From the NCBI RefSeq assembly GCF_012979535.1, contig NZ_CP053015.1:1922001-1986000 (forward strand): a DNA stretch of 64,000 nucleotides, in the 5' to 3' direction. Positions 52,044-62,071 of the stretch are shown here, one piece after another (position 1 is the first letter of the stretch; each line of letters opens with the position of its first letter). The DNA is from Sphingomonas lacunae. GTDB taxonomy: Bacteria; Pseudomonadota; Alphaproteobacteria; Sphingomonadales; Sphingomonadaceae. The translations under genes and the position numbers were made by a program. The notes beneath the pieces are model-generated. The model did no database searches. It was not told the DNA's origin and saw only the letters and a list, made by a program, of their open reading frames with translations.

Positions 52044-52868
52044 TCAACCGCGTTCCTGCCGGTCGAGCACCTGATAGGCCATGACAGCGGCGGCGACGGC
52101 GGCATTGAGGCTGTCGGCCTTGCCGTGCATGGGCATTTTGACCCGGACGTCGCAGGCCGCTTCATAATCGTCGGGCAGGCCGCGGGCCTCATTGCCGATC
52201 AGGATGAAGGTTGGCGCAGGATAGGCGGGTTCGCGATAATCGACAGTGCCGGGCGCGAGACTGGTGCCGACCAGCGTGCCGGGGCCTGAGCGCAGCCAGC
52301 TGATAAAGTCAGGCCAGCGGGCGGTGCTGATCTGTTGGGTGAACAGGGCGCCCATGCTCGCGCGCACGGTTTCGACCGAAAAGGGATCGACGCAATCATC
52401 GATAAGGATGAGGCCGCCGGCGCCCACAGCATCGCCGGTGCGCAACATGGTGCCGAGGTTGCCCGGATCGCGCATTGCCTGCACCACCAGCCAGATCGGC
52501 GCGGCGTGGCGATCAAGGTCGGCGAGCGGGGTCAGCCTGTCGGGGTAAAGGCCGATCAGCGTCTGGGGATTGTCCTTGCCGGACAGTTTGGAGAGTATGT
52601 CTTCGCTGGTGGCGACCACTTCACCGCCAGCCGCCAGAGTGGCGGTGATCAACTCTTCGGCGAGCGGATGGCCCGGTCGGTCTTCGGCATAAAAAAGCTG
52701 TTGCGGCAAGCTACCGGCCTCGCGGGCCTCGGTCAGGATGCGCAAACCTTCGGCAAGGAACAGCCCCTCGGACTTCCGGTGCTTTTTCTCACGCAGGCTG
52801 CGGGCTCGCTTGATGACCGGATTTGCGGCGCTCTGGATGAGGCGGTGACCGCGCGCATTGCGCTCCAT
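52044..52868 (-). CDS. SpoU/TrmH-type RNA methyltransferase
   Basis: A 274-residue SPOUT enzyme. The N-terminal substrate-binding part has IQSAANPVIKRARSL and the methyltransferase domain has AMRDPGNLGTMLRTGDAVGAGGLI, FILIGNEARGLPDDY and MHGKADSLNAAVAAAVMAY. Its family 2'-O-methylates rRNA or tRNA with SAM. ATG at 52868 is chosen over TTG at 52877, which would overlap the HPr stop. Target nucleoside unknown. Confidence 0.9.
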   Translation of the reverse strand: MERNARGHRLIQSAANPVIKRARSLREKKHRKSEGLFLAEGLRILTEAREAGSLPQQLFYAEDRPGHPLAEELITATLAAGGEVVATSEDILSKLSGKDNPQTLIGLYPDRLTPLADLDRHAAPIWLVVQAMRDPGNLGTMLRTGDAVGAGGLILIDDCVDPFSVETVRASMGALFTQQISTARWPDFISWLRSGPGTLVGTSLAPGTVDYREPAYPAPTFILIGNEARGLPDDYEAACDVRVKMPMHGKADSLNAAVAAAVMAYQVLDRQERG

Positions 52869-52873
52869 GCCGG

Positions 52874-53152
52874 TCAATCTTCGCCGAAGCTGTCTTTGAC
52901 CAGGCCGACCAGCTTGAGCAGGGCCAGGTCAGCGCCGTCACCACTGGTGTGGATAGTGATGTCATCGCCCTTGGCGGCACCCAGCATCATCAGACCCATG
53001 ATCGACAGGCCATTGACCCTGTTGCCTTCCTTTTCGACCTCGACCTTTACTCCCGGTGGCAAGGCGGCAACGAAATTGACGAACTTCGCGCTGGCGCGGG
53101 CGTGGAGCCCGCGCTGGTTGGTAATGGTGACGGTTTCGCTCAAACCGCTCAC
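52874..53152 (-). CDS. HPr family phosphocarrier protein
   Basis: A 92-residue HPr: phosphorylatable His17 in RGLHARASAKFV and the regulatory Ser50 in NGLSIMGLMML. It starts with GTG at 53152, overlapping the EIIA stop (GTGA). With EIIA, RapZ and HprK next to it and no sugar permease, it should belong to a regulatory PTS, controlled by Ser phosphorylation by HprK. Confidence 0.93.
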   Translation of the reverse strand: MSGLSETVTITNQRGLHARASAKFVNFVAALPPGVKVEVEKEGNRVNGLSIMGLMMLGAAKGDDITIHTSGDGADLALLKLVGLVKDSFGED

Positions 53153-53574
53153 AGTGATGAACCCAGCAATTCGGATGCGACGGAGATATATTTCTGCCCC
53201 GCTTCACGGGCGGCCTTCACCGCCTCACGCACACCCATCGAACGGCGCGCCGATTCAAGACGGATCAACATGGGCAGATTGATCCCTGCGATCACTTCCA
53301 CCTTGCCGGGTTCCATCAGCGAGATGGCGAGATTGGATGGCGTGCCGCCAAACAGATCGGTCAGCAATATGGTGCCGTTGGTCCCGGCAACCTTGGCAAT
53401 GGCGGCGGAAATTTCGACGCGCCGCGCCTCCATATCGTCATTTGGGCCAATGCAGACGGTCTCGATCGCCCGCTGGGGGCCGACGACATGCTCCATCGCA
53501 ACGCGGAATTCCTCCGCGAGGCGACCGTGCGTGACAAGGACCAGACCGATCAGGGGTGGAGGCGAAACGGGCAT
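53149..53574 (-). CDS. PTS EIIA component, mannose/fructose (EIIA-Man) type
   Basis: A 141-residue single-domain EIIA-Man: His16 in VLVTHGRLAEEF and TILLTDLFGGTPSNLA. It receives phosphate from HPr. No EIIB, EIIC or EIID is nearby, so it probably acts in regulation, as in other alphaproteobacteria with this gene order. Confidence 0.9.
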   Translation of the reverse strand: MPVSPPPLIGLVLVTHGRLAEEFRVAMEHVVGPQRAIETVCIGPNDDMEARRVEISAAIAKVAGTNGTILLTDLFGGTPSNLAISLMEPGKVEVIAGINLPMLIRLESARRSMGVREAVKAAREAGQKYISVASELLGSSL

Positions 53575-53586
53575 TGGAAAGCTGCC

Positions 53587-54519
53587 TTAGGGCGAAGGAG
53601 GCCGTCCCTCAAGGCTCTCCTGCGTGAGAGATGAGAGATTGCGGTGGATGATGTTGGGCTTGTAGCCCAGACCGCGCAGAAAAGCGCCGATCCGTTCGGC
53701 GACATGCACCGAGCGATGACGCCCGCCGGTGCAGCCAATGGCAATGGTGACATAACTTTTCCCTTCCGCCTGATAGCGGGGGATCAGCGTTTCAAGCAGT
53801 TTTTCGATCTGGCCTACTGCCCCTTCATAGGCAGGGTCCGCCTTGACATAGTCGGCCACAGGCTGATCGAGGCCGGTGCCGGAACGCAGCGTGTCCACCC
53901 AGTGCGGGTTGCGCAGGAAGCGCATGTCGAACACCAGATCGGCGTTGCGCGGCAGGCCGCGAGCAAAACCGAAGCTCATGACATTGATGGTTGGCCCCGA
54001 CCGGTCGGCAAGGGCAAATCGCCGCCGCATTTCCTGTTGAAGATCGTTACTGGAATAGGCGGTGGTGTCTATCAGATGATCGGCCCAACGGCGCAGGCCG
54101 TCGAGCATCTCCCGTTCTCTGGCAATGCCGTCGGCAGCCGGACGATCCTCTGCCAGGGGATGGCGGCGGCGGGTTTCCGAATAGCGCCTGTCCAGTTCCG
54201 TGCCCGCGCAATCAAGGAAAAGGGTCGAAATGTCGTGCTGATCCGAATCGCGGAGGCGCTTGATCGATCGTACAATACGGTCGGCACTGAACCCGCGTGT
54301 GCGGCTGTCGATGCCGACGGCAAGCGGTCGTTCGGTGATGTCGGTGCTGTCGCCAATCGGTGTTGCCAGCAATGGGCCAAGCAGTCGGATCGGCATATTG
54401 TCAACCACTTCCCAGCCCAAGTCCTCCAGCGCGCGCAGCGCGGTCGACTTGCCAGCACCGGAAAGGCCGGTCACCAGCATGATTTGCTGACGGTGTATGG
54501 GGGGCGACGACCCGGTCAT
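53587..54519 (-). CDS. rapZ: RapZ-type nucleotide-binding protein
   Basis: A 310-residue protein: Walker A GLSGAGKS (18-25), DNMP switch region, FLDCAGTELDRRYSETRRRHPL, and a C-terminal domain with GCTGGRHRSVHVAERI. In E. coli RapZ is an adaptor that guides RNase E to the small RNA GlmZ and senses glucosamine-6-phosphate; the alphaproteobacterial role is less clear. It lies between HprK and EIIA. Confidence 0.92.
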   Translation of the reverse strand: MTGSSPPIHRQQIMLVTGLSGAGKSTALRALEDLGWEVVDNMPIRLLGPLLATPIGDSTDITERPLAVGIDSRTRGFSADRIVRSIKRLRDSDQHDISTLFLDCAGTELDRRYSETRRRHPLAEDRPAADGIAREREMLDGLRRWADHLIDTTAYSSNDLQQEMRRRFALADRSGPTINVMSFGFARGLPRNADLVFDMRFLRNPHWVDTLRSGTGLDQPVADYVKADPAYEGAVGQIEKLLETLIPRYQAEGKSYVTIAIGCTGGRHRSVHVAERIGAFLRGLGYKPNIIHRNLSSLTQESLEGRPPSP

Positions 54520-54528
54520 GCTCCCTAT

Positions 54529-55008
54529 CTAGTGGCCCCATCGCTCCAGCGCCAGATGCAGCTTTCGCACACTGGTCAGATCAAAGGCAGGCAGGCTGAT
54601 CAGGGGGACTTTGCGGTCGGGCAGGGCTGACCAGGCGCCGAGGCGGGCAAAGCCGCTGTCGATTCCTCTCGATTCTTTGAGGTCAACAACCAAACAGAGC
54701 GGGCATGCCGTATCGGCCAACTGGTCAGCTGCCAGTCGGATGACGCCTATGTCGCGTACCATCATGCGGCCATTGCCCCCAGAGAGGGCGGTCATCAGGC
54801 AACGGCCCCGCTGTGGCGCGTCACAGGGCAGGATGCGGACCGCATCATCGGCGATGAGCCTTGCCCCGGCATCAACCAGTCGCAAGCCAAGGTCGGATTT
54901 GCCGCAGCCTGACGGTCCGATGAGCAGCACGCCGCGGCCGTCGAGGGACACGGCTGTACCATGGATAACGACCGGGGTCGGTCGGCTGGCCGAAGTGGCG
55001 CTGTTCAT
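54529..55008 (-). CDS. HPr kinase/phosphorylase, short alphaproteobacterial form
   Basis: A 159-residue protein with Walker A GPSGCGKS (31-38) and the C-terminal HprK fold (LGLRLVDAGARLIADDAV). It lacks the N-terminal domain of the Firmicutes enzyme, as usual in alphaproteobacteria. It phosphorylates HPr on its regulatory Ser. The ATG overlaps the chvG stop by 4 bp. Confidence 0.9.
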   Translation of the reverse strand: MNSATSASRPTPVVIHGTAVSLDGRGVLLIGPSGCGKSDLGLRLVDAGARLIADDAVRILPCDAPQRGRCLMTALSGGNGRMMVRDIGVIRLAADQLADTACPLCLVVDLKESRGIDSGFARLGAWSALPDRKVPLISLPAFDLTSVRKLHLALERWGH

Positions 55009-56609
55009 GGCTGGGCCGGCAGCTCTGGCGCGGCAGGCAGGCGGATTTCGAAACAGGCACCGGCAGCGGCATCAGGACGGTCAAGCGCCATGATCTCGCC
55101 ATCATGCGCCTCGATGATGGTGCGGGCGATGGCGAGACCCAGGCCGCTGTGCTTGCCGAAATCCTCTGACAGGGGGCGCACCGAGTGAAACCGCCGGAAA
55201 ATGACCTCGCGCTGATCGGGCAGCACCCCCGGCCCGTCATCTTCGATACGGATGATGACCACAGTATCGGCGCAGGTGGCACCTATACGGACAACGCCGC
55301 CAGGTGGAGAAAAGGAGTGGGCATTATCGAGGAGATTCTCGATCACGCGGGCAAGCCGGGATGGTTCGCCCATGATCATGGCGGTGCCGACCCTTGGACG
55401 TGCAAAGGCGATACCCGGATCACCGGCTTTCGCCCGGGCACGCCGGGCGGCGATGATCGGTTCGATCAACGCGCCGACATCAATGCGCTCGAATTGGCTG
55501 CGGGACAGTTCGGCATCGACCCGCGACGCTTCGGAAATGTCGCTGATCAGACGGTCGAGCCGCCTGACATCATCATGGGCGATGGCAAATAGCTGGGCTC
55601 TCAGATCAGGCTGTTCGACCCGTTCAAGTCCCTCGATAGCGGATCGTAGTGACGCCAACGGATTTTTGAGTTCGTGCGTGACATCCGCGGCAAAATGTTC
55701 GCCCGCGTCGATGCGGGCCCGTAAGGCGAGGGTCATGTCCGAAAGAGCACGGGCGAGGGTGCCAATCTCGTCCCGCCGCGACGGAAGTCGGGGCACGACG
55801 ACATCGCGGGCTCGGCCAAGGCGCACCCGGGTTGCGGCGTCGGCCAGTCGCTTGAGCGGCAAGACTATGGTGCGCGCCAGAAACAGGGACAACAGCACCG
55901 AAAGGATGGTCACGGCCGCAAGGATAAAGCCCAATTGCAGTCGTTCGGCCCGGACGGTTCGCGTAATGTCGCGCGCGTTGGTCAGCAACAATAGCGACCG
56001 ACCATTGGCGTCGCTGATCGCGGTGCTGATCATCGGTGTCCGGTCAGGGGCAAAGCGATAGCGTTTCATCACCGTGCCAGGCGCGCCGATCGCTGCGCGC
56101 AATTCCGGCCATGCTCTGGCGGTGTCCAGTTCCGGTTCCACATATTCGGCCGGCGTTGGCGCACGCACTACCCAGTCGAGGAAGCGGTCCATTGCCCTGG
56201 CTATCTGTCGGTTGATCGGCTGGGTGTCCGGGTCACGCAGGCGATAGGCAGGCGGACCGATCCGGAAGCTGTCGATCACCAGATCGCCATCGGCATCATA
56301 GACGCGGATGCGCGCGGCAGCGATCCTGCTGAACTCGCGGATCATCGCCGGGTGACCTTGCGCCGGTGTTGTGCGAAGCGCGCTGTTCAGCAACTGCGCT
56401 TCCAGGGTCAGCCTTTCCTGTCGTTCGTCGATGAGGCGTGAGCGGTAGCTGTCCAGATAGAGGAATCCTCCGACCAGAAGCGCGATGACGAAGATGTTGA
56501 CCGCCAGGATGCGCCAGGCGAGCGGTACCTTGCCGCTCCACCTCAGCCGTCGCGGCTCTTCATTCCTCGCCAAAGCGGTATCCGGCCCCGTAGAGGGTTT
56601 CGATGGCAT
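55005..56609 (-). CDS. chvG: Sensor histidine kinase ChvG
   Basis: A membrane sensor kinase: TM1 [20 protein letters not shown], a periplasmic domain of about 180 residues, TM2 [24 protein letters not shown], the H-box [16 protein letters not shown], and N/G boxes ([16 protein letters not shown]). ChvG-ChvI responds to acid and envelope stress. The start is uncertain: ATG 56609 (used) lies inside the chvI 3' end; TTG at 56573 gives a shorter overlap. Ends in hprK by ATGA. Confidence 0.88.
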   Translation of the reverse strand: MPSKPSTGPDTALARNEEPRRLRWSGKVPLAWRILAVNIFVIALLVGGFLYLDSYRSRLIDERQERLTLEAQLLNSALRTTPAQGHPAMIREFSRIAAARIRVYDADGDLVIDSFRIGPPAYRLRDPDTQPINRQIARAMDRFLDWVVRAPTPAEYVEPELDTARAWPELRAAIGAPGTVMKRYRFAPDRTPMISTAISDANGRSLLLLTNARDITRTVRAERLQLGFILAAVTILSVLLSLFLARTIVLPLKRLADAATRVRLGRARDVVVPRLPSRRDEIGTLARALSDMTLALRARIDAGEHFAADVTHELKNPLASLRSAIEGLERVEQPDLRAQLFAIAHDDVRRLDRLISDISEASRVDAELSRSQFERIDVGALIEPIIAARRARAKAGDPGIAFARPRVGTAMIMGEPSRLARVIENLLDNAHSFSPPGGVVRIGATCADTVVIIRIEDDGPGVLPDQREVIFRRFHSVRPLSEDFGKHSGLGLAIARTIIEAHDGEIMALDRPDAAAGACFEIRLPAAPELPAQP

Positions 56610-57267
56610 CAAAGTCCGGGTCGACCACCCGGAACTTGCGCCGGATGCGCTTGATGTGGCTGTCGATGGTGCGGTCATCGACATAGACATCATCCTGATA
56701 GGCAACGTCCATCAGCTGGTTGCGGCTCTTGACCACGCCGGGTCGTTGCGAGAGCGCCTCCAGGATCAGAAATTCGGTCACCGTCAGCGACACCGTCTTG
56801 CCGTCCCACAACACACGGTGACGGGCCGGGTCTATGGTTAGCCGGCCGCGGACGATAGGCTCCGCAATGTCTGGTTCGTCTGGGCTGACCGATGAACGGA
56901 CCAGCTCTGTCCGGCGCAAGATGGCGCGAATGCGGGCGATCAGCAGCCTCTGGGAAAAAGGCTTGGCGATATAGTCGTCGGCCCCCATGGCGAGGCCCAG
57001 CGCTTCGTCCAGTTCATCATCCTTGCTCGTCAGGAAAATTACCGGCACTTGGCTTTTTTCCCGTAACCGGCGTAGCAGTTCGAGGCCATCCATGCGCGGC
57101 ATCTTTATGTCGAAAATGGCAAGGTCGGGGGGATTGTCCGACAGGGCCTTGAGCGCGCTTTCCCCATCGCCATAGACCCGAGTCGCAAAGCCTTCGGATT
57201 GCAGTGCAATCGAAACCGAGGTGAGGATGTTCCGATCATCATCGACCAGCGCGATGGTGGCGCTCAT
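56560..57267 (-). CDS. chvI: Response regulator ChvI
   Basis: A 235-residue OmpR-family regulator: receiver with acidic DDD, phospho-acceptor Asp53 in [11 protein letters not shown] and [11 protein letters not shown]; a winged-helix DNA-binding domain with [31 protein letters not shown] (first part shows the recognition helix region). Partner of ChvG. Divergent from pckA, a gene pair recurrent in alphaproteobacteria and consistent with linked envelope and carbon control. Confidence 0.92.
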   Translation of the reverse strand: MSATIALVDDDRNILTSVSIALQSEGFATRVYGDGESALKALSDNPPDLAIFDIKMPRMDGLELLRRLREKSQVPVIFLTSKDDELDEALGLAMGADDYIAKPFSQRLLIARIRAILRRTELVRSSVSPDEPDIAEPIVRGRLTIDPARHRVLWDGKTVSLTVTEFLILEALSQRPGVVKSRNQLMDVAYQDDVYVDDRTIDSHIKRIRRKFRVVDPDFDAIETLYGAGYRFGEE

Positions 57268-57550
57268 CTGTTTGCACCGGTTTGGGGCAATCGCGATGCA
57301 AAGCTTTTCCTATGGTGGCGGCAACGTGTCATGAAAGCCGGATAGCCTATCGCAAAGGGCAGGAGCAAGCCGCCTTAGGTAAAGCTAAAAGGCGCGACCT
57401 CTTCAAAGTGGGCCATTCGGTCACCACTTAACAACCTGTTACCGGCATTGAAGATTGCTTTTGACGTAAGGGCAATGGACCACTAACGGGACGGCAAGTT
57501 CAATTCGCATACGAATGCGACGAAGGCCGGACCACTGAGCAAGGAGTAGG
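57268..57550. promoter_or_regulatory. chvI-pckA divergent intergenic region with palindrome
   Basis: This 283-bp gap holds both promoters. TCGCAT-ACGA-ATGCGA (57505-57520) is an inverted repeat 31 bp before pckA, a candidate operator or hairpin in the pckA leader. AAGGAG precedes the pckA ATGATG. No riboswitch was recognised. Confidence 0.45.
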
Positions 57551-59137
57551 ATGATGGCGTTGGTGATTGGTGGACAGAGTTTGGCAATCAAAGCTGAACT
57601 GTTCGAGAATCTGACCGCCGCACCTCTGGTTGAACATGCGCTGCGTAACGGCGAAGGTGTTCTGGCCAAGGACGGGCCGTTGGTTGTGGCCACTGGCAAG
57701 CACACCGGCCGCAGCGCCAAGGACAAGTTCATCGTCCGTGACGCCGAAACCGAAAACAGCATCTGGTGGGGCGACACCAACAAGGGCATGACGCCGGAGC
57801 ATTTCGCCGCGCTCAAGGCCGATTTCTTTGCCGCGCTGGGCGACAAGGACAAGCTCTACGTCCAGCACTTGTTTGGCGGGTCTCAGCCCGAACATCGCGT
57901 TGCGGTGCAGGTCGTCACCGAATTTGCCTGGCACAGCCAGTTCATCCGCACGCTCTTGTGCCGTCCGACGGCTGCTGAACTGGCGGCGTTCCAGACCGAA
58001 TATACGATCATCGATTTGCCGAGTTTCCGGGCCAATCCGGCTCGCCATGGCAGCCGCAGCGAAACGGTCATTGCCGTCAACTTCTCGGAAAAGCTGATTC
58101 TGATCGGTGGCACCCAATATGCGGGCGAAATGAAAAAGTCGGTGTTCGGCCTGCTCAACTATATGTTGCCGACCAAGGGCATCATGCCGATGCACTGTTC
58201 GGCCAATATCGGCCCGAATGGCGACACGGCTGTGTTCTTTGGATTGTCGGGTACCGGCAAGACGACCTTGTCTGCGGATGCGTCGCGCACGCTGATCGGT
58301 GACGACGAGCACGGCTGGTCGGATACCGCGGTCTTCAACTTCGAAGGCGGCTGCTACGCCAAGATGATCAATCTGTCGCCCGAGGCAGAGCCCGAAATCT
58401 TTGCCACGACCAAGCGTTTTGGTACTGTGCTCGAAAATGTCGTGATCGATCCGGTAACCCGTGAACTTGACTTCAACGACAACAGTCTGGCTGAAAACAG
58501 CCGTGGTTCCTACCCGATCGATTTTATCCCCAATGCGTCGAAGGATAATCTGGGCCCGGTACCGCAGAATATCATCTTCCTGACGGCTGACGCTTATGGC
58601 GTGTTGCCGCCGATCGCGCAGTTGACCCCGGATCAGGCCATGTATCACTTCCTTTCGGGCTATACCGCGCGCGTTGCGGGCACCGAAATCGGGGTGACCG
58701 AACCGTCGGCAACCTTCTCCACCTGCTTTGGCGCGCCGTTCATGCCGCGCCATCCCAGCGTCTATGGTAATCTCCTCAAGGAACGGATTGCCAAGGGCGG
58801 GGTGAAGTGCTGGCTGGTCAACACCGGTTGGACCGGCGGCTCCTACGGGGTTGGCAGCCGCATGCCGATCAAGGCGACCCGCGCCCTGCTCAACGCCGCG
58901 CTCGATGGCAGCTTGGCCAATGTCGAGTACCGGACCGATCCCAACTTCGGTTTCAAGGTTCCGGTGTCGGTGACCGGGGTGGACAGTGCCATCCTCGATC
59001 CGCGCGGCACCTGGCCGGACAAGGACGCCTATGACGCAACGGCCAAGAAACTGGTGCAGCAGTTCATCGATAATTTTGCGCAGTTCACTGACCATGTCGA
59101 TGAAGGTGTGCGCCAGGCAGCACCCCGCGCCGCCTGA
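57551..59137 (+). CDS. pckA: Phosphoenolpyruvate carboxykinase (ATP)
   Basis: A 528-residue [17 protein letters not shown] substrate loop, MHCSANIG, the kinase-1a P-loop [14 protein letters not shown] and kinase-2 [11 protein letters not shown], then [18 protein letters not shown]. It converts oxaloacetate and ATP to PEP, the entry to gluconeogenesis. Two ATGs in tandem (57551, 57554) follow AAGGAG. Confidence 0.96.
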   Translation: MMALVIGGQSLAIKAELFENLTAAPLVEHALRNGEGVLAKDGPLVVATGKHTGRSAKDKFIVRDAETENSIWWGDTNKGMTPEHFAALKADFFAALGDKDKLYVQHLFGGSQPEHRVAVQVVTEFAWHSQFIRTLLCRPTAAELAAFQTEYTIIDLPSFRANPARHGSRSETVIAVNFSEKLILIGGTQYAGEMKKSVFGLLNYMLPTKGIMPMHCSANIGPNGDTAVFFGLSGTGKTTLSADASRTLIGDDEHGWSDTAVFNFEGGCYAKMINLSPEAEPEIFATTKRFGTVLENVVIDPVTRELDFNDNSLAENSRGSYPIDFIPNASKDNLGPVPQNIIFLTADAYGVLPPIAQLTPDQAMYHFLSGYTARVAGTEIGVTEPSATFSTCFGAPFMPRHPSVYGNLLKERIAKGGVKCWLVNTGWTGGSYGVGSRMPIKATRALLNAALDGSLANVEYRTDPNFGFKVPVSVTGVDSAILDPRGTWPDKDAYDATAKKLVQQFIDNFAQFTDHVDEGVRQAAPRAA

Positions 59138-59139
59138 AT

Positions 59140-59670
59140 ATGCGCCTCGCCCGCGCGGCGACGGTTGCTGATGTGATGGACCTGCACGCGCTGGTCGAAT
59201 CTGCTTATCGTGGCGATTCGGCCCGGCGCGGCTGGACCCATGAAGCCGATTTGCTTGATGGTCAGCGCACCGACCCGGACATGTTGCTCGCCAGTATCGC
59301 TGATCCGCGTCAGACAATTCTCCTTGCAGAGGAGGACGGGGAACTGGTCGGCTGCGTCCTGATCGAAGGCCGCGATGATCATGGCTATGTCGGCATGGTG
59401 ACAGTTGACCCGTCCCGGCAGGCCGCAGGTCTGGGGCGCTGGCTGTTGGAGCAGGCAGAAACCCTAGTCAGCCGCTCGTTTGGATTTGACCGGGCACGCA
59501 TGACCGTGATCGCCCAGCGCACAGAGTTGATCGCCTGGTATGGCCGGCGTGGTTATGAAGACACCGGGGAGCGATCCGACTTTCCCTATGGAGATGCCCG
59601 TTTCGGCAAGCCCAGGCAGGATGACCTGGTTTTTGTCATCCTCGAAAAGTCATTGCCGTCAGAGGCCTAA
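59140..59670 (+). CDS. GNAT family N-acetyltransferase
   Basis: A 176-residue GNAT protein. GYVGMVTVDPSRQAAGLGRWLLEQAE carries the acetyl-CoA motif A (QxxGxG/A form QAAGLG) and AWYGRRGYEDTG the B motif. It starts 2 bp after the pckA stop, so the two are probably co-transcribed. Substrate unknown. Confidence 0.85.
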   Translation: MRLARAATVADVMDLHALVESAYRGDSARRGWTHEADLLDGQRTDPDMLLASIADPRQTILLAEEDGELVGCVLIEGRDDHGYVGMVTVDPSRQAAGLGRWLLEQAETLVSRSFGFDRARMTVIAQRTELIAWYGRRGYEDTGERSDFPYGDARFGKPRQDDLVFVILEKSLPSEA

Positions 59671-59811
59671 GTCGCCGTTGCAAGCGGTTGGTCGTCTGGC
59701 GTTGACGTCGTGACGTCACACCGCTTGCGCAACAGTGAACTGCGTCCCATGTTGACCAAGGCTGCTCCCGACAATGGGGCCGGGCGCCGGATAAATGAAA
59801 AGGGACCAACC

Positions 59812-60126
59812 ATGGGTATGCTTGACGGGATCTTGGGCCAGATCGGTGGTGATCAGCTGAACGAACTGGGTGCCAAGCTGGGCCTTTCGCCTGAGCAGTT
59901 GCAGGCTGCGACCGCCGCCTTGGGCAAGGCGCATGCCGAACCTGGCGATACGGTCGAAAGCGCGTCTGCGGTAACCGGTCTGTCAGCCGACACGTTGACG
60001 CAATTGATGCAAGGCATCGGCGGCGAAGGTACGCTGGCCAATATCAGCAACATGCTCGACCGCGATGGTGATGGTAATCCGATCAACGACATTGCCGGTT
60101 TTGCCAGCAAGCTTTTCGGCAAATAA
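59812..60126 (+). CDS. Small DUF937/YidB-like protein
   Basis: A 104-residue protein starting MGMLDGILGQIGGDQLNELG and containing LSPEQLQAATAALGKA, then DRDGDGNPINDIAGFASKLF, a short acidic Asp-rich turn that could bind Ca2+. The composition and repeating helices resemble DUF937 proteins. Function unknown. Start at 59812 is preferred over an upstream in-frame ATG at 59710 because that stretch lacks coding character. Confidence 0.65.
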   Translation: MGMLDGILGQIGGDQLNELGAKLGLSPEQLQAATAALGKAHAEPGDTVESASAVTGLSADTLTQLMQGIGGEGTLANISNMLDRDGDGNPINDIAGFASKLFGK

Positions 60127-60142
60127 TCTCTAGGGAGCCTTT

Positions 60143-60172
60143 CCCTGCCTGGCCGGTCTCGGCCGGGCAGGG
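60143..60172. terminator. Hairpin between convergent genes
   Basis: CCCTGCCTGGCC-GGTCTC-GGCCGGGCAGGG forms a near-perfect 12-bp stem in the gap between the DUF937-like gene and the convergent DUF885 gene. No T-run follows on either strand, so it may be a bidirectional weak terminator or REP-like element. Confidence 0.5.
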
Positions 60173-60179
60173 GACTGGC

Positions 60180-62027
60180 TCACTCCGCTATGTGCCGGTC
60201 GATAACCCGTCCGAGCACAGTGAGCGGCACATTGCCGCTGGTCACCACGGCATCGTTGAAGGTCCGCCAGTCATAGCGGCTGCCCATCGCCGCCCGCGCA
60301 CGGTCACGCAGGCGATTGATCTCGCTATGCCCGACTTTGTAGCCGCAGGCTTGGCCCGGCCATGAACAATAGCGGTCAACCTCTCCCTGCACTTCATCGA
60401 TGCTGGAGCCATTGGTGCTGGCGAACCAGTGGATTGCCTGTTCGCGGGTCCAGCGTTTGGCGTGAAGACCTGTATCGACAACCAGCCGGCAGGCACGGAA
60501 AGCCAATGATTGCAGATAGCCCAATCGTTCCACGGGGTTCGCCTCATAGACGCCAAGCTCGTCGGCAATCTGTTCGGCATAAAGGGCCCAGCCTTCGGAA
60601 TAGGCGTTGAAGGCAAGGATAGAGCGGACAAGCGGCAGGCGAAAACTATATTCCCCCTGCCAGGCATGGCCAGGAATCGCCTCATGATAGGCGAGGTCCG
60701 GGAGCGAATAGGTGGTCCAGATGCCGGTGGTGCGCAGGTTGATCCACAGCCGGCCAGGTAAGCTGCCATCAATTGTGCCGGGACCACCATAGGCGCCTGG
60801 CGCTCCGGGTTCCTCGGCCAGCGGAAGCCGCCTTACCTCCACTCGTCCGGGGACCAGAACGGTGAACGCCTGTGGCATGCGAGCCCGCATGTCGTTGATA
60901 CGGTCCTGCAATATGCTGATGATGCGGGCACGGCCCTCGTCATTGTCCGGGAAGGTAAAGCGCGGGTCGCGGCCCAATGCTGTCATCCGTTCACCTACCG
61001 ACCCTTGTGTATAGCCGAGAGGGCGCAGGATGGCATCCATCTGCCGTTGCAGGTCGGCAAGCTGATCCAGCCCCATTTGGTGGACGTCATCGGGTGTCAT
61101 CGTTGTGGTCGTCGCGGCGACCAGCGTCCATGCATAATAGTCGTCGCCTTGCGGGAACTTCCAAACACCGGCGCGATTGTCGGCGCGGGCCCGGTGGCGT
61201 TCGAGTTCGGAGATCTGCCGTTGGAGCGCAGGGGCGACGCGTGAGGCGGCGATCCGTTCGGCGCGGCGGGCAAAATCTCCCGGCATGGCGGCTGCGCGTC
61301 TGGCGATGCTTGTCACCACATCCCAGTCAGCCGGGTTGCCGCTGGCAGCGAGGCGGATTTGGCGAAGGCATTTGTCGAGCAGAAAGTCGGGCGCGATAAC
61401 CCCCGTTCCTTCAGCGATGCGTAGCCGTTCGGTTTCACCATCAAGCTGGGCGGCGTAACCATCAAGCCGCGCCAGATAGGCTTCGGCATCTGCTGTGTTT
61501 TCGACTGTGTGGTTGCTGTCGAGCAGGCGCGGGGTATCGAGGAAGGCGCCGACATTCTGGGCGACCGCATAGGGCGTATTGCGCCATCCGCCCACCGCAA
61601 CATCGCCGAATGGGAAAGCGAGGCCGCCAAGGCCGATTTCGAAGCTTGTCTTGACGACATCGACGTCAATGCGGGTGGCGGGGCTAAGCGCCTCCATGTC
61701 GATGCTCGCCAGTTCGCCCAACGATTGACGCAACATGGCAGCGGTGCCTGCAACGCCGGCTGGCGAGCGGTCTTGCAAACGCGCCTTGAGCCCGGCCCGC
61801 GTATCCTTGTCGAGGCCAAGACCAGTAGCGGTTTCCGGTACATCCGCCAGCAACCGCTCGGCAATGGCGGAAAGACGGTCCTGTGCCGCCCTATCGGCTG
61901 GTAAGGGCGGCGGGTTAGCCCCTCGGGCTACGGGCGTTCCGGTTGCCGCTGGCATGCAGCCGGAAAGCCCAGCCAAGGCCAGGGTTGATCCTGACGTAAG
62001 CATCAGGTCTCGACGGGAAAAACGCAT
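60180..62027 (-). CDS. DUF885-family lipoprotein, zinc-peptidase-like
   Basis: A 615-residue protein. A twin-arginine-like start (MRFSRRDLMLTSGSTLALAG) leads to a lipobox-like LSGC near residue 25. The DUF885 domain contains the zinc motif HEAIPGH (HExxxGH) and a third ligand Glu in AYSEGWALYAE. It is probably an exported metallopeptidase-like enzyme. The ATG at 62027 is chosen because the signal peptide begins there; the upstream in-frame extension overlaps nfeD. Substrate unknown. Confidence 0.85.
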   Translation of the reverse strand: MRFSRRDLMLTSGSTLALAGLSGCMPAATGTPVARGANPPPLPADRAAQDRLSAIAERLLADVPETATGLGLDKDTRAGLKARLQDRSPAGVAGTAAMLRQSLGELASIDMEALSPATRIDVDVVKTSFEIGLGGLAFPFGDVAVGGWRNTPYAVAQNVGAFLDTPRLLDSNHTVENTADAEAYLARLDGYAAQLDGETERLRIAEGTGVIAPDFLLDKCLRQIRLAASGNPADWDVVTSIARRAAAMPGDFARRAERIAASRVAPALQRQISELERHRARADNRAGVWKFPQGDDYYAWTLVAATTTTMTPDDVHQMGLDQLADLQRQMDAILRPLGYTQGSVGERMTALGRDPRFTFPDNDEGRARIISILQDRINDMRARMPQAFTVLVPGRVEVRRLPLAEEPGAPGAYGGPGTIDGSLPGRLWINLRTTGIWTTYSLPDLAYHEAIPGHAWQGEYSFRLPLVRSILAFNAYSEGWALYAEQIADELGVYEANPVERLGYLQSLAFRACRLVVDTGLHAKRWTREQAIHWFASTNGSSIDEVQGEVDRYCSWPGQACGYKVGHSEINRLRDRARAAMGSRYDWRTFNDAVVTSGNVPLTVLGRVIDRHIAE

Positions 62028-62071
62028 GTCTGACTCCGCGGCAAAGACGAAGGCGACGCTACCCCCGTCTC

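Noticed and set aside
57500-59317. 605-codon minus-strand frame opposite pckA
   Set aside because: pckA on the plus strand has every family motif. The opposing frame is a codon-bias artefact.
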